Source: Pedosphaera parvula Ellin514
Lineage (GTDB): Bacteria > Verrucomicrobiota > Verrucomicrobiia > Limisphaerales > Pedosphaeraceae
Length of the DNA: 64,000 bases
Assembly: GCF_000172555.1 (NCBI RefSeq)
Contig: NZ_ABOX02000001.1
Span: forward strand, 190,164 to 254,163
Direction of reading: 5' to 3'
The number at the start of each line of letters is the position of its first letter. Positions within the stretch are counted from its first letter, which is position 1. A program made the translations under genes and the position numbers. The notes below the pieces were generated by a model, which saw nothing but the letters and a program-made list of their open reading frames with translations, searched no databases and was not told the origin of the DNA. Of this stretch, positions 8,028 through 16,933 are shown piece by piece.

Positions 8028-11000
8028 TGACCAACAAACTGTCCTTGATGGCTGATCTAAGTTTTGGCCAGGCAAGTTCGCACTCTGACTCAGGCGATGC
8101 ACCACTCACGTCGAAACGGGATATGGAGTTTGCCAATACTTCCGACATGTCAACCGGCTTGAAGCCTCGCGGGACTCGCTTGCCCATGAGGCAGATCGTA
8201 GCCGCGTCCTGCTTGGTTGCCACGACATCGAACTGTGTTTCTTCGATGCTGCGAGCGTGAAGGATGACGTAGATGGTTACACCTGGCCTGCTGTTCACAC
8301 GGTCCACTCGGCCCTTAGCCTGGTCCAATGGTCCGTTGCTGTATTCGAGTGAGCCAATGATTTCGTATTTGCACTGGCTGAACGAATGCGCTGCCGCGCA
8401 CTTGATACCCATGAGCATCACCTGTGTCTTTCCTTTCTTGAACAGGTTTGCCTGATAGCTGTGCTGGCTGGCTGGCACCTTTGAGTCGATGCGCGAAACC
8501 TTGACGCCGGCCTCTGTCAGCAGCCTCATCAAAGTATCCGTCTGACCGACGCGAGCGCTGATGATTACCACTTGCTCGCCTTGTCCCATGATTTCCCTGA
8601 CCAGCTCCATGATGGCAACGGTCTTGGGATTCATGTTGCTCTTGACCTTCATCCCAGGCGGTGACTTCTCAAACCCAGCAGGGTCCGCACAGATGGCGCG
8701 AAGGTAGGCGGTCTGTCTCCTTGCGCGGATCAAAGGATGCCGACCCGGTACGTTGCTCCGGTTCAGGAAGTGACCATACAGACGGGATTGCTCCACACCC
8801 ATTGGAACACGCACGTCGATTACCTTCGCGTCCTGGTAGTTCGGGTTGCATTCCTTCTTGCTGATGTAGGCCATGATTGGCTTGAGCAGCTTGAGCAGTC
8901 GCGCTGGGCTGGAGATGATGGGCGATGTCTTGACGCATTTGCCCTTCCATTTCTTGTCAGCCGCCCTGTTCATTTGCTCCTGTGTCTCGTCGCGTTCCTC
9001 GCTCAGGAATGTCTCGTTGAACCTGCCCAGCTCGTGACGTGCATACGGCCATGCCGCGTTACGCCTGTTACCCATGAACCAATGCGACACTGCCAACCAA
9101 CCGCACAACGAGAACAGGTTGCTCACGATGTTGGGGATGGGTGTGGCAGTGAGTGCGTAGCGATACCTGGGCTGCAAGCGGATCATGATTTGCGTCACGT
9201 TCGCAGACAGGTTGGTGCAAAGGTGAGCTTCATCCAGCATCACCATGTCGAACTCATGCCCGATAATGGTGGACAGGGATGGTTGCAGCACGCAACGAAT
9301 GCCGTGGTGTTCCTTGCCAATGGTATTGCACCAGTGCGCTTCATTGCCACGACCTTCAATCAATGGCAGCTTGGCGTAGCCTTCGTCTGGGAACATCGCG
9401 TTCAGCTTCTCATCGTCCCACTTGTCAGCCGCGCTCTCCCTGGCTCCGTTCTGGAACATGGCTTGATAGTAGGTGACATACACGCCGGACGGTAGCTCTC
9501 CACCGTTCTGCGCCTTGATCCGCTGGTAATCCTCCAGACAGAAGATTTCCCAGATTTGCAGGAAGGGTGCGAACTGCGCAATCTCGCTCACCCACTGGGA
9601 GGCGTTGTATTCCTGGGACTCCTCATCTTCCTCTTCGCCCATTTCGCTTGAGCGCATGGTGCCTTGAGGTGCCACAATGAGCGCACGCTTTGGTCCCTTC
9701 ATGGCGAGCAGGCTGATTGCCATTAGCGTTTTGCCGGTGTTATGAGTGACTGTGAAATCACCCATCACGTAGCGGCCATCTCCGGTAATGGTGAAGCCGT
9801 AATAATCATCACGGCCCAGTCGCTCCACCTTAAAGCCAGTTCGTAGGACGTCCTTTTTTTGCTTTCGCACTGGAGCCTTTCTTCGAGCGATGCGACACGG
9901 TATCATATTGCAATTACCAGAAATACTGACTCGGTAATACGTGCCGCAAAATCCACCCTGACAGCTTTTGACGCACGGTTTGATATAAGCGGCCAGACCA
10001 ACGCTACGGGCAACAAATGCCACGTCTTCAGCAAGTTGCCTAGACTTGGATATGTAGTCGTATCCCCCGCAGGACAAGCTCCCATCTGTGTCCATTAAGC
10101 CAGCCAATACTTCCAGGCGCTGATTTATGCTGCATACCTTAAAGACTTCGGGAATGAACTTGTTTCCTGAATGCTTTCCAGCCAACCCCAATCGAAATAG
10201 GGAACGACGTAGACTGTCGCATTTGGTGAAGTGAAACGTCGGGTTTCCTGGTCCTCGTTGACTCTTCCTGATACCCCAGCCGTTACGCCTCGAGTGGAGA
10301 CGAACGAACTGCTCTGTTTCGGGGTCGGGTTTGCTGAAACTGAGTTGCCCTTCTTTTAAGAAACCATCGCCAAGCAACAAGCCGAGGAAATAAGGAGTGA
10401 TCGGTTGTCTTACTTCCGGCCATTGGACTGGCACTCGAAATAATTTGTGGATGTGTTTCTGGGTTGTATTCCAACTCAGCCAATCCTTCACGCTTACGTC
10501 AATTACGGTGGCCTTGCTGGCCTCATTACGGCTTTTGTTTGTGCGAACAAGGGTAAGGATGTGATTAATGTTTACAACGAACGGTTCGCCCTTGGTTGGA
10601 ACAATACGCATCATTTCATCTTGCCCACGTCGCAATTCCAAAACTCGGCGTGGTGTTCCATCCCAGCCTTGAAGCTCGTCACCAACGCGCACATCTTCCA
10701 CTTTCTTAACTGAACCGTCTGCAAGAAGAATCATAGCGCCTTTCTCGTGGCACCCTGTTGCACCCGCTACTAAACCGTAATCCTTGGATGCCACTCGCGC
10801 CAGATACGGTGTCTGGCCAGCGTAGTAGTTGTAGCCAGCCAACATCTCGCACGACTTGAGGATGGAAAGGTTCTGCTCGTAACGGTCAGGGAACAGCTCA
10901 ACGACCGTTCTGACTTCCGGCTTCTTGAATATCATCCAGAGGAATGATTCATCGAACTCATCCTGTCCTGCCTTGTCCATGAACTTGCAAGGCTTCTCAT

Positions 11001-12207
11001 TGTCATCGCAAATTGCGATGTAACGATCCGAGCCGGACAGGCTGCATTCGTGCTCCTTGGTGAACATGGTCTTGGACTCCTCATTCCAGTGGACCTTGTT
11101 ACGTTTGAAGACCGTCCTGAACGTGTAGGTGCCGGTGACAACGGGATACTTCATGCCAGCGGTGAAGTGCATCTTGTCGTTGTGGACGGTGGTGTGACAC
11201 TCCAGGTGTTCTTCCTCATCAGCGTAGGCCACACGTTCAAAGTCGGTGACTGGCATGATGGGACATTGAACCTTGTGAACATCTGCCAGCGCCTGCTCAA
11301 TGGCGCTCTTGGCAGCGGGTTCGATGGTGTAGAGTCCGCAGCCCACCAACTCCTTCATCAGGTCGCGGGTTTCCTTTTCGGTGGTGAGGGTGAGGGGATG
11401 GCAGTCCTTGACGCGGTGCAGCCGGAGGATTTCATCACGTCCGATCCTGCGCTTCACGGTGGTCCTGACTGACAGATACGTTTGCAGGTAACCAGCGCGG
11501 TCCAAGTAGATGTTGAACTTGGGGCGATTCGTTGCCTCTTCGTCGATGATTTCCTTCACTCTCTCCCATGCGGTGTTCAGCTCATGGTAGTGAGTGGCTG
11601 AGGATTTGGCTGAATTCTCATACCAGACGATGCCAACCACGACTTCACACTGGTTCCAGACGGAAGCCTTGGTTTCGTATTTATAAACCCATGGGTGTTT
11701 GTCGATGCCCAGGCGTTCAATGGTCTTGTGGTTGCTAATGAAGTAACCAGTGTTGCAATGCTCGGTCAGGAACTTCCAGGTCGCGTCTGTGGAGTCAATC
11801 ATCTTCCCGTCATCATCCTTCCAGCGCTTGCCGAATGGCGGGTTGGCGTTGCCCATGGCCCAGCGCATATTGTAGATGCCGCTCAGGTCTTTGATGACTT
11901 CCCAGACCTTCATGAAGTTGCCGGTGATGAGCTTGATGTCCTCGCCTTCGATACGGTTGTCGATGTCGATGCCGTAGCGTGTGGTGCCCCAGCCGCCCAG
12001 CCCCTTGACCAGTGCGCCTTCGCCACACTGGGGATCAATGACGGTGACGGGGGACTTGGTTCTGAGGTGACTGACGCAGTAATCCCTCAGCTCATTGGGC
12101 GTGAAGTATTGCTGTTGTCCGGCCAGCGTTGCCCACTTGGGCGATGTCTCCGCTGCCAGGACTTCCTCGATGTTCTCTAACGCGATGGTGCTTCTTGTTT
12201 GGTTCAT
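8014..12207 (-). CDS. N6-adenine methyltransferase / SF2 helicase fusion interrupted by an intein
   Basis: A 1397-residue precursor. Residues about 57-66 (IDPQCGEGAL) form a SAM-binding motif I and ANPPF at 121-125 is the catalytic motif IV of N6-adenine methyltransferases. A superfamily 2 (SNF2/DEAD-like) helicase follows: Walker A GATG|TGKT, DEAH at 992-995, a TATP motif III and a C-terminal QAKGRVDR motif VI. The P-loop is split by a 338-residue intein (residues 486-823). The mature protein after splicing would be about 1059 residues. Combined methyltransferase-helicase proteins are common on phages and integrative elements; here it may serve replication, self-protection or restriction. 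The ATG at 12207 (MNQTRS) lies just after a terminator-like hairpin. A longer start at 12225 would fall inside that hairpin. Confidence 0.82.
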   Translation of the reverse strand: MNQTRSTIALENIEEVLAAETSPKWATLAGQQQYFTPNELRDYCVSHLRTKSPVTVIDPQCGEGALVKGLGGWGTTRYGIDIDNRIEGEDIKLITGNFMKVWEVIKDLSGIYNMRWAMGNANPPFGKRWKDDDGKMIDSTDATWKFLTEHCNTGYFISNHKTIERLGIDKHPWVYKYETKASVWNQCEVVVGIVWYENSAKSSATHYHELNTAWERVKEIIDEEATNRPKFNIYLDRAGYLQTYLSVRTTVKRRIGRDEILRLHRVKDCHPLTLTTEKETRDLMKELVGCGLYTIEPAAKSAIEQALADVHKVQCPIMPVTDFERVAYADEEEHLECHTTVHNDKMHFTAGMKYPVVTGTYTFRTVFKRNKVHWNEESKTMFTKEHECSLSGSDRYIAICDDNEKPCKFMDKAGQDEFDESFLWMIFKKPEVRTVVELFPDRYEQNLSILKSCEMLAGYNYYAGQTPYLARVASKDYGLVAGATGCHEKGAMILLADGSVKKVEDVRVGDELQGWDGTPRRVLELRRGQDEMMRIVPTKGEPFVVNINHILTLVRTNKSRNEASKATVIDVSVKDWLSWNTTQKHIHKLFRVPVQWPEVRQPITPYFLGLLLGDGFLKEGQLSFSKPDPETEQFVRLHSRRNGWGIRKSQRGPGNPTFHFTKCDSLRRSLFRLGLAGKHSGNKFIPEVFKVCSINQRLEVLAGLMDTDGSLSCGGYDYISKSRQLAEDVAFVARSVGLAAYIKPCVKSCQGGFCGTYYRVSISGNCNMIPCRIARRKAPVRKQKKDVLRTGFKVERLGRDDYYGFTITGDGRYVMGDFTVTHNTGKTLMAISLLAMKGPKRALIVAPQGTMRSSEMGEEEDEESQEYNASQWVSEIAQFAPFLQIWEIFCLEDYQRIKAQNGGELPSGVYVTYYQAMFQNGARESAADKWDDEKLNAMFPDEGYAKLPLIEGRGNEAHWCNTIGKEHHGIRCVLQPSLSTIIGHEFDMVMLDEAHLCTNLSANVTQIMIRLQPRYRYALTATPIPNIVSNLFSLCGWLAVSHWFMGNRRNAAWPYARHELGRFNETFLSEERDETQEQMNRAADKKWKGKCVKTSPIISSPARLLKLLKPIMAYISKKECNPNYQDAKVIDVRVPMGVEQSRLYGHFLNRSNVPGRHPLIRARRQTAYLRAICADPAGFEKSPPGMKVKSNMNPKTVAIMELVREIMGQGEQVVIISARVGQTDTLMRLLTEAGVKVSRIDSKVPASQHSYQANLFKKGKTQVMLMGIKCAAAHSFSQCKYEIIGSLEYSNGPLDQAKGRVDRVNSRPGVTIYVILHARSIEETQFDVVATKQDAATICLMGKRVPRGFKPVDMSEVLANSISRFDVSGASPESECELAWPKLRSAIKDSLLVTTAQ
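9739..10752 (-). other. Mini-gene-size intein with LAGLIDADG homing endonuclease, in the helicase P-loop
   Basis: The 1014-nt insert begins with Cys1 in CHEKGAMILLADGSV (block A) and ends with TVTHN followed by Thr at +1 (block G), the expected splice residues. A typical block F (YYGFTITGDGRYVMGDF) precedes the end. Two dodecapeptide motifs, FLGLLLGDGFL and LAGLMDTDGSL, mark a LAGLIDADG homing endonuclease with both acidic residues retained. It sits exactly between Gly and Thr of the helicase Walker A motif, so the ATPase is inactive until splicing occurs. Both splicing and homing functions look intact. Confidence 0.93.
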
Positions 12208-12213
12208 AAATAA

Positions 12214-12240
12214 AAAAGCCGCCATGCTTTAGGCACAGCG
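12214..12240 (-). terminator. Terminator-like hairpin immediately upstream of the helicase start codon
   Basis: AGCCGC and GCGGCT form a 6-bp GC-rich stem, extended by an inner TGC/GCA, and on the minus strand the hairpin is followed by six T residues a few bases before the ATG at 12207. It has the form of an intrinsic terminator. It would end minus-strand transcription coming from the right, or attenuate the methyltransferase-helicase gene. Confidence 0.6.
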
Positions 12241-12413
12241 GCTCGGTCAAGTTGTGTGGTTGTTTAATTTATAGTTACAATCTGGTGTGACAGCGCAATC
12301 AATCCTGCGAATTTTGTGCTTTCCTGTGCGCGGCTGGTTCGTGTATTAGGAGCAAGGTGTTGCTGATTATAAATCACTTCCAATTATCGCAAGCAGTTCA
12401 ATATACAAACCTG

Positions 12414-12436
12414 AGGTTGCATATTAATCGTTAGGC
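12414..12436 (+). repeat. attC-like L'/R' end before the methyltransferase cassette
   Basis: This 23-bp stretch ends in GTTAGGC, matching the integron R' core GTTRRRY. It is 21/23 identical to 13237-13259, the sequence that precedes the next cassette-like gene. It lies 15 bp before the methyltransferase start codon, as expected for the left boundary of a gene cassette. The upstream 12241-12413 shows nothing else. Confidence 0.5.
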
Positions 12437-12451
12437 CGCTTTCCATGTGTT

Positions 12452-13126
12452 ATGACCACGAAGCCAAAAGATCGCACATTTGCTAGGAAACTTTGTTCCG
12501 AGCACGCAGAGCGCAATGACAATCTTAGTTGGTTTGAAGCGCTGTATCATAAGGCGCGGGGAGACGAGACTATCATTCCATGGGCAGACATGGTTCCCAA
12601 TCCGCAGCTTTGTGACTGGCATCGGCGGACGGGTTTCGATTTTCAAGGCAAGCGTTGCCTGAAGATTGGTTGCGGCTTGGGGGACGATGCCGAGTATCTT
12701 GCATCGGCAGGAGGTAGTGTTGTTGCTTTCGACATTTCTCCGACGGCTATTGAGTGGTGTCAACGGCGCTTTCCGGATTCGAGTGTTACTTACATCACGG
12801 CTGACTTGTTCGCAGTGCCACCGGCTTGGCATGGTGCATTTGATTTCGTTTTGGAGTCATACACGCTTCAAGTTTTTCCTCCTGAAATGCGCCAGAGAGC
12901 CATGCGGTGCATTGGTGACCTTGTTGCACCATCAGGCACGCTCTTGCTCATTTGCCGTGGCCGGGAGGAGTCCGAATCTCCGGGTGCCATGCCATGGCCA
13001 CTCATGCGTCGGGAGTTGCAGTCTTTACTTGGGTTTGGGCTACTGGAGTTTTCATTCGAGGATTACAGCGATGCGGAGAATCCACCTGTTCGCCGATTTC
13101 GTGTTCAGTATGATCGAGCCACCTAA
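12452..13126 (+). CDS. Class I SAM-dependent methyltransferase (thiopurine-methyltransferase-like), cassette gene
   Basis: A 224-residue Rossmann-fold methyltransferase. The SAM motif CLKIGCGLGDDAEYLA has the usual GxGxG-type loop, followed by VVAFDIS (acidic residue binding the SAM ribose) and FDFVLESYTLQVFP as the post-motif region. This pattern is common in TPMT/Tellurite-resistance-like small-molecule methyltransferases. The substrate is unknown. The gene lies between two integron-like recombination sequences and is oriented opposite to the surrounding long genes, so it was probably acquired as a mobile cassette. Its TAA stop is embedded in the downstream R''-like box. Confidence 0.78.
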   Translation: MTTKPKDRTFARKLCSEHAERNDNLSWFEALYHKARGDETIIPWADMVPNPQLCDWHRRTGFDFQGKRCLKIGCGLGDDAEYLASAGGSVVAFDISPTAIEWCQRRFPDSSVTYITADLFAVPPAWHGAFDFVLESYTLQVFPPEMRQRAMRCIGDLVAPSGTLLLICRGREESESPGAMPWPLMRRELQSLLGFGLLEFSFEDYSDAENPPVRRFRVQYDRAT

Positions 13127-13259
13127 CCATGCGCGAGGCTGTGTGAAAACTCCTCCACAGTGCGAGAGAGCAGCACCTCCAGTGGCAACCTCCCACCGCG
13201 CCTATGAGGCACCGAATGTTTCAACACCCGAATCACAGGTTGTATATTAATTGTTAGGC
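13121..13259 (+). repeat. attC-like site after the methyltransferase cassette
   Basis: The 139-bp stretch starts with ACCTAAC (R''-like, RYYYAAC) and ends with GTTAGGC (R'-like), which are complementary, as in integron attC sites. The R'' side continues into CATGCGCGAGGC and GTGTGAAAACTCC, a sequence repeated after two other genes in the window. The inner L boxes are not clearly complementary, so this may be a chimeric or unusual attC. Confidence 0.5.
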
Positions 13260-13287
13260 GGGTCCGCCATGTCAGCGTCCATACACC

Positions 13288-13677
13288 ATGAAAGTCATCG
13301 AAGACAAGGTCACTGTTCATCCGCCTCACGCCATCTGCAAGGCGGATGTTCCGGTCATCTTTTCCGCGTTGCCAGCGGAGTGGACGGCGGGCATTCAGAC
13401 GGTGAGGCTGAGTTCCTCGCTTGGAGAGAATCCGACGGTTATCGCATTCTTCCATCCACCCGATGGTTCACTGCTGGTCAAGTCGCGAGGATTTACCAAA
13501 GAGCGAGTTTTGCGTGGTGTTCTTACCGAGTTGGCAGGACACGCGCTCGGGCTGACCTTTCGCACTTATCGCCGGTTGCAGAAGCGGGACGAGTCGCGAG
13601 TGCAGCAAGTCATTGCTCCGCTCGTCGAGGAGATTTTGCCGCAGCTTTCACAGAAGAAGGTTTGGCTGGACAAATGA
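13288..13677 (+). CDS. Cassette-type hypothetical protein
   Basis: A 129-residue product beginning MKVIEDKVTVHPPHAICKA, with strands followed by a helical C-terminal half (VLRGVLTELAGHALGL). It starts 28 bp after the GTTAGGC box at 13253 and ends 4 bp before another CCTAAC box, leaving almost no non-coding sequence. That compact one-gene unit is what integron cassettes look like. No known domain is recognised. Confidence 0.6.
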   Translation: MKVIEDKVTVHPPHAICKADVPVIFSALPAEWTAGIQTVRLSSSLGENPTVIAFFHPPDGSLLVKSRGFTKERVLRGVLTELAGHALGLTFRTYRRLQKRDESRVQQVIAPLVEEILPQLSQKKVWLDK

Positions 13678-13681
13678 CGAT

Positions 13682-13714
13682 GCCTAACCATGCGCGAGGC
13701 CGTGTGAAAACTCC
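13682..13714 (+). repeat. R''-type half of an attC-like site
   Basis: GCCTAAC followed by CATGCGCGAGGC and GTGTGAAAACTCC; 31/32 bases from 13683 match 13122-13153. No matching GTTAGGC follows before the next gene, so the right half appears lost. It marks the right edge of the two-cassette array. Confidence 0.55.
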
Positions 13715-13738
13715 TGGCATGATTGGCGGGTGAGCTGA

Positions 13739-14059
13739 CTATATCGTCTCGAACATTCCTTCCTTGTTGCGGTATTGAATCATGGTGCAGCCCCAGTTGG
13801 GCAGACCATAATCATCCAGTGGTCCAAACTCGGTTTCATCGTCTGGCCCCAAATATCTACCTTCTGCCATCAAGTTGTTGTCGTCGTCCAGCAACCTGAA
13901 CTCTTTGCCTTCGCCAGCCTTGAGCCTTGCCAGAATCTCGTCTGACATGGCGTTCGGTCCAGCGACTGAGCTGGGTTTGTTGTCGAAGTGGTCAAAGGTG
14001 AGCATCCAACCATAAGGCTCACCATCATAGGGGAACATCCGTCGTATCAATTCGCTCAC
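13739..14059 (-). CDS. Hypothetical protein, last gene of the MoxR operon
   Basis: A 106-residue acidic protein (MSELIRRMFPYDGEPYGWML...), rich in Asp/Glu, with a GLPNWGCTMIQYR segment. The GTG start overlaps the preceding stop as GTGA, and GGAGG lies a few bases upstream, so translation is coupled to the 157-residue gene. No family is recognised. Co-expression with the AAA ATPase suggests a role in the same unknown process. Confidence 0.6.
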   Translation of the reverse strand: MSELIRRMFPYDGEPYGWMLTFDHFDNKPSSVAGPNAMSDEILARLKAGEGKEFRLLDDDNNLMAEGRYLGPDDETEFGPLDDYGLPNWGCTMIQYRNKEGMFETI

Positions 14060-14529
14060 ATTACCTCCTTTATTTCTGTCAGATCACGTTTCTCTTTCAC
14101 CCAGTCCAGGTATTCATCCGGCTTGTCACCCTCTGACCAGGCATCCTTGAAGTCGTCCTCTTCGCCAATGTCATTCAGCTCCAGCCCGAACCTTGCTTTA
14201 GATTGCATTTCCAAAGCCTGTTTCCACTGATGAAGAGTGATTGTTTTGTTCTCGTCAGCGATTGTGAGTCTGGCCTGTTGCTGCTCATCCAGCTCTCCAG
14301 CAAACACCGACCAGTCGCCATACCACATGCCACCGTAGTAAAGGCAATCTTCGTCGATGTGCAGCTCGATCAGGTTACTTCCGTCATTATCTCCGCAGCG
14401 AACATCAGCGGCATAGGTGGTATGCACCCAGTCGAATGGTCCGAAGATTGGTCCATCCGGCCCCCAATCGCTGAGTGATTCATCTGGCGTTCTGCGGCCA
14501 TGGTGAAGTGATAGATATACTTTGCTCAT
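14056..14529 (-). CDS. Hypothetical acidic protein in the MoxR operon
   Basis: A 157-residue product starting MSKVYLSLHHGRRTPDE, strongly acidic and rich in Trp, with a central IELHIDEDCLYYGGMWYGDW stretch. It overlaps the following gene by 4 nt and lies 42 nt after the 298-residue gene. Nothing identifies a fold, but the tight packing shows it belongs to the operon. Confidence 0.6.
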   Translation of the reverse strand: MSKVYLSLHHGRRTPDESLSDWGPDGPIFGPFDWVHTTYAADVRCGDNDGSNLIELHIDEDCLYYGGMWYGDWSVFAGELDEQQQARLTIADENKTITLHQWKQALEMQSKARFGLELNDIGEEDDFKDAWSEGDKPDEYLDWVKEKRDLTEIKEVM

Positions 14530-14571
14530 AAGGTTGTCTCCAATGTTGAAAGTGTTCTTGTTGCAGACTGT

Positions 14572-15468
14572 TTACGTTGATTGCTCCATGGACGCTTTAT
14601 CCTCCAGTTCCACCAGCCCACTTGCCCTGAGCAGTCGCAACACTTCTTCGCTGGCTAACTCGTATGACCTCCAGCAAGCATTGTCCTCGGTGCTGCTCAT
14701 GTTCTCAAAAAAGAAGTCATGCTTCCTCGCCTCGGCATACTTGCCTGGTGTCCAGTAATAGCTGCCGATTCCAAATTGGTCCTGGCAGGCTCGGCTCGGG
14801 TCCGTTTCACCAACAGCGAATTGCAATCGGCGGAAGATCGATTCATGGGAGAAGATGAAGGACAGCCGGTCCATTTCTGGTTGTTCACTTGCCTTCTTGA
14901 CCGGGACAGTCATCTGGTAACTGCCCTTGCCTTGACCAGTGCAGCCCATGCACATAGTCAACTCGCAACGATAGCCCAAGGTTTCCAGTGCATCGATCAT
15001 GGCCACGATGGCAGCACCGCGCATTTGGAACAGCTCGCGGTTGCACCCTGCGCTCACGAAGACGTTGAGTCCGATGCTTACGATGCGTCCACCGCTGGCG
15101 TTGTGCTCCTGTGGTGGGAACTCGATCATGTGACTCGGCTCGCCTTCCAGGTAACGGCCTACGCACACTTCATCCCCAGCCTCAGCAAACCTCGGCTCCG
15201 GCCTGACGATCTTGCTACAGATCACGGAACGAATGCGGTCGGCCATTTCCTTCACCCGGTCGCGTCCTTCCGCCCAGCCGTGTGTGGCCAGCTTGAAAGC
15301 CTCCTCAAATGTTTCGGTGCCAGCCCAGTTTGCGTGTCCAACTCGGCGGCTCATTCGTGATTCAGGGGGCAGGAAGGTGGCATCCTTGGCTGCATACTGC
15401 ATCCATTCAGCCCAGTCCTCATACCGGCGGATATATGTCCCAGTCGTGGGATTGTCGATTGCTTCCAT
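14572..15468 (-). CDS. Partner protein of the MoxR-type ATPase, possibly DUF7192-like
   Basis: A 298-residue soluble protein that begins 3 nt after the AAA ATPase gene ends. N-terminal YEDWAEWMQYAA, a basic middle, a hydrophobic GGRIVSIGLNVFVSAG stretch, and a Cys-rich CELTMCMGCTGQGKG loop are visible. MoxR ATPases usually act on a neighbouring VWA-domain protein; this product occupies that place and has a similar DxSGS-free, strand-helix layout, so it could be a divergent VWA-like or DUF7192-type substrate. That link is inference from context and overall pattern; I see no clear MIDAS motif. Confidence 0.55.
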   Translation of the reverse strand: MEAIDNPTTGTYIRRYEDWAEWMQYAAKDATFLPPESRMSRRVGHANWAGTETFEEAFKLATHGWAEGRDRVKEMADRIRSVICSKIVRPEPRFAEAGDEVCVGRYLEGEPSHMIEFPPQEHNASGGRIVSIGLNVFVSAGCNRELFQMRGAAIVAMIDALETLGYRCELTMCMGCTGQGKGSYQMTVPVKKASEQPEMDRLSFIFSHESIFRRLQFAVGETDPSRACQDQFGIGSYYWTPGKYAEARKHDFFFENMSSTEDNACWRSYELASEEVLRLLRASGLVELEDKASMEQST

Positions 15469-15471
15469 AGG

Positions 15472-16929
15472 TTAGAGTGCGTTTTCAATCTTCTGGCGGG
15501 TTGCGATGTCCATGCCTTTCCAGATAACCATGTTCTCTACATGGGTCTGGCCAATACCGGCATCGAAGAGTTTCACGCCGTGAACTGTGGCGCGAGGACT
15601 GATGACAGCCCGAACCTTGAGTGTTTCAACTGCCTGGCGAATGGCAGTGACTCGTGCGAACCATTGGTCTGGTTCAAGTATGCCACCAAGAGTGTTCTCA
15701 AAGGTGGGTGAGGGTTTGGTGAGGCCAATGAGCGAGGCTTCCAGTCCCTCGTCGTAATCCCAGTCAATGACCACAAACCTGTCCAGCGTGGCAGCGTCCA
15801 ACTGATTGCGCCCAACATACAACCTGTCTGCACCTTGACCAAAGGTATTGGCTCCGGCGATCAGGATGAAATCCTTGTGCTTCTGTTTCATGCCAATTGG
15901 CGTGGCGAACTCCTCATTTGCCAGGAGCATGTTGGTATAGGTGGCACAGCCAGCGTGTGCTGCGTCCCATTCATCCAAGAGCATGACGCCGCCTTGCTCC
16001 GCGATTTGAGCCAGCAGCGTGGTGTGATACTCACCAGTGGCATCCTTGTAGCCGTAGAAGTCGGCCTTGCTGGTCATTGGCCCAAGCGACATGGCACCAA
16101 ACTTCATGTCCAGCGCCTTGGCGACCATGGCGGCCCCTGTCGTCTTACCGCCGCCAGCCGGGCCAACTAGCATGACGCAGAGACGCTGGGAGACGCAGGC
16201 CATGAGCAAACCGAACTTGTAATGTTGACGTCCCACTTCCTTGACCTCGCCAGTGGGACTGATGATGGCGATACGCTGCACCCCCATGTCCTTGATGGCT
16301 TCCGCGATCAGGTTTTTCACACGTTCCACGGGGAACGAACCATTACTCAAGGCTTTCTTCACCTCATCGTGGATGTCCGGCAGGGCAAAAGGCAGTTCAC
16401 TGCGAACAATCTGCTTCACTGCATCGGCATCGACACCACCCTTCGGCAGCCTGGGAATGATGCGCTTCAAGATGGCTTTGGTCAGGTCATCATCGCTCTC
16501 CTTTATCTCGATTACGCTATCGGGGTTGACGGGAGCTGGGACGGTTGGAGCAGGTGGCTCCTGTGGAGCTGAGACGATTGGTGCAGCATCTGATGCGGGA
16601 GATTCAACCCGTTTATCCCCAACTCCCACCTGGCCTTTTAACTTGTGCCATTCCCGGTGGACGATGGCACTGACACAGTCCTTGTAGAACGCGATCTTGT
16701 CGTCATCGGAGAAGTCAGCGTTGTTGTGAAAGACAGGGAGCGCAATGGTCAGGCCAGTGACGGCTCGGAGGTGAGCCATGACTTTCTTCTGCACATCGGC
16801 CTTGGTTGCTGTCTCTGCTGCCCTCTGTGGCTCTGTCATTTTGTCGGTGAACTTGGGAGCCATCAGTCGGCACAGGACTTCGTAGCCCTGTTGTGGTGTT
16901 GCTTTGGGTTTGGTTTCGGTTGCTGTCAT
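15472..16929 (-). CDS. MoxR/CbbQ-type AAA+ ATPase
   Basis: A 485-residue ATPase with a 215-residue N-terminal extension containing a Pro/Ala/Val-rich linker (about 115-137). Walker A GPAGGGKT spans about 256-263, Walker B VMLLDE about 315-320, followed by a sensor-like AGANTFGQG and the LDAATLDRFVVIDWDY arginine-finger region. These are the hallmarks of AAA_5/MoxR ATPases, which remodel or activate partner proteins. It heads a five-gene minus-strand operon with tiny spacings (16934 to 13739), so the downstream proteins are the likely clients. Confidence 0.82.
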   Translation of the reverse strand: MTATETKPKATPQQGYEVLCRLMAPKFTDKMTEPQRAAETATKADVQKKVMAHLRAVTGLTIALPVFHNNADFSDDDKIAFYKDCVSAIVHREWHKLKGQVGVGDKRVESPASDAAPIVSAPQEPPAPTVPAPVNPDSVIEIKESDDDLTKAILKRIIPRLPKGGVDADAVKQIVRSELPFALPDIHDEVKKALSNGSFPVERVKNLIAEAIKDMGVQRIAIISPTGEVKEVGRQHYKFGLLMACVSQRLCVMLVGPAGGGKTTGAAMVAKALDMKFGAMSLGPMTSKADFYGYKDATGEYHTTLLAQIAEQGGVMLLDEWDAAHAGCATYTNMLLANEEFATPIGMKQKHKDFILIAGANTFGQGADRLYVGRNQLDAATLDRFVVIDWDYDEGLEASLIGLTKPSPTFENTLGGILEPDQWFARVTAIRQAVETLKVRAVISPRATVHGVKLFDAGIGQTHVENMVIWKGMDIATRQKIENAL

Positions 16930-16933
16930 AATT

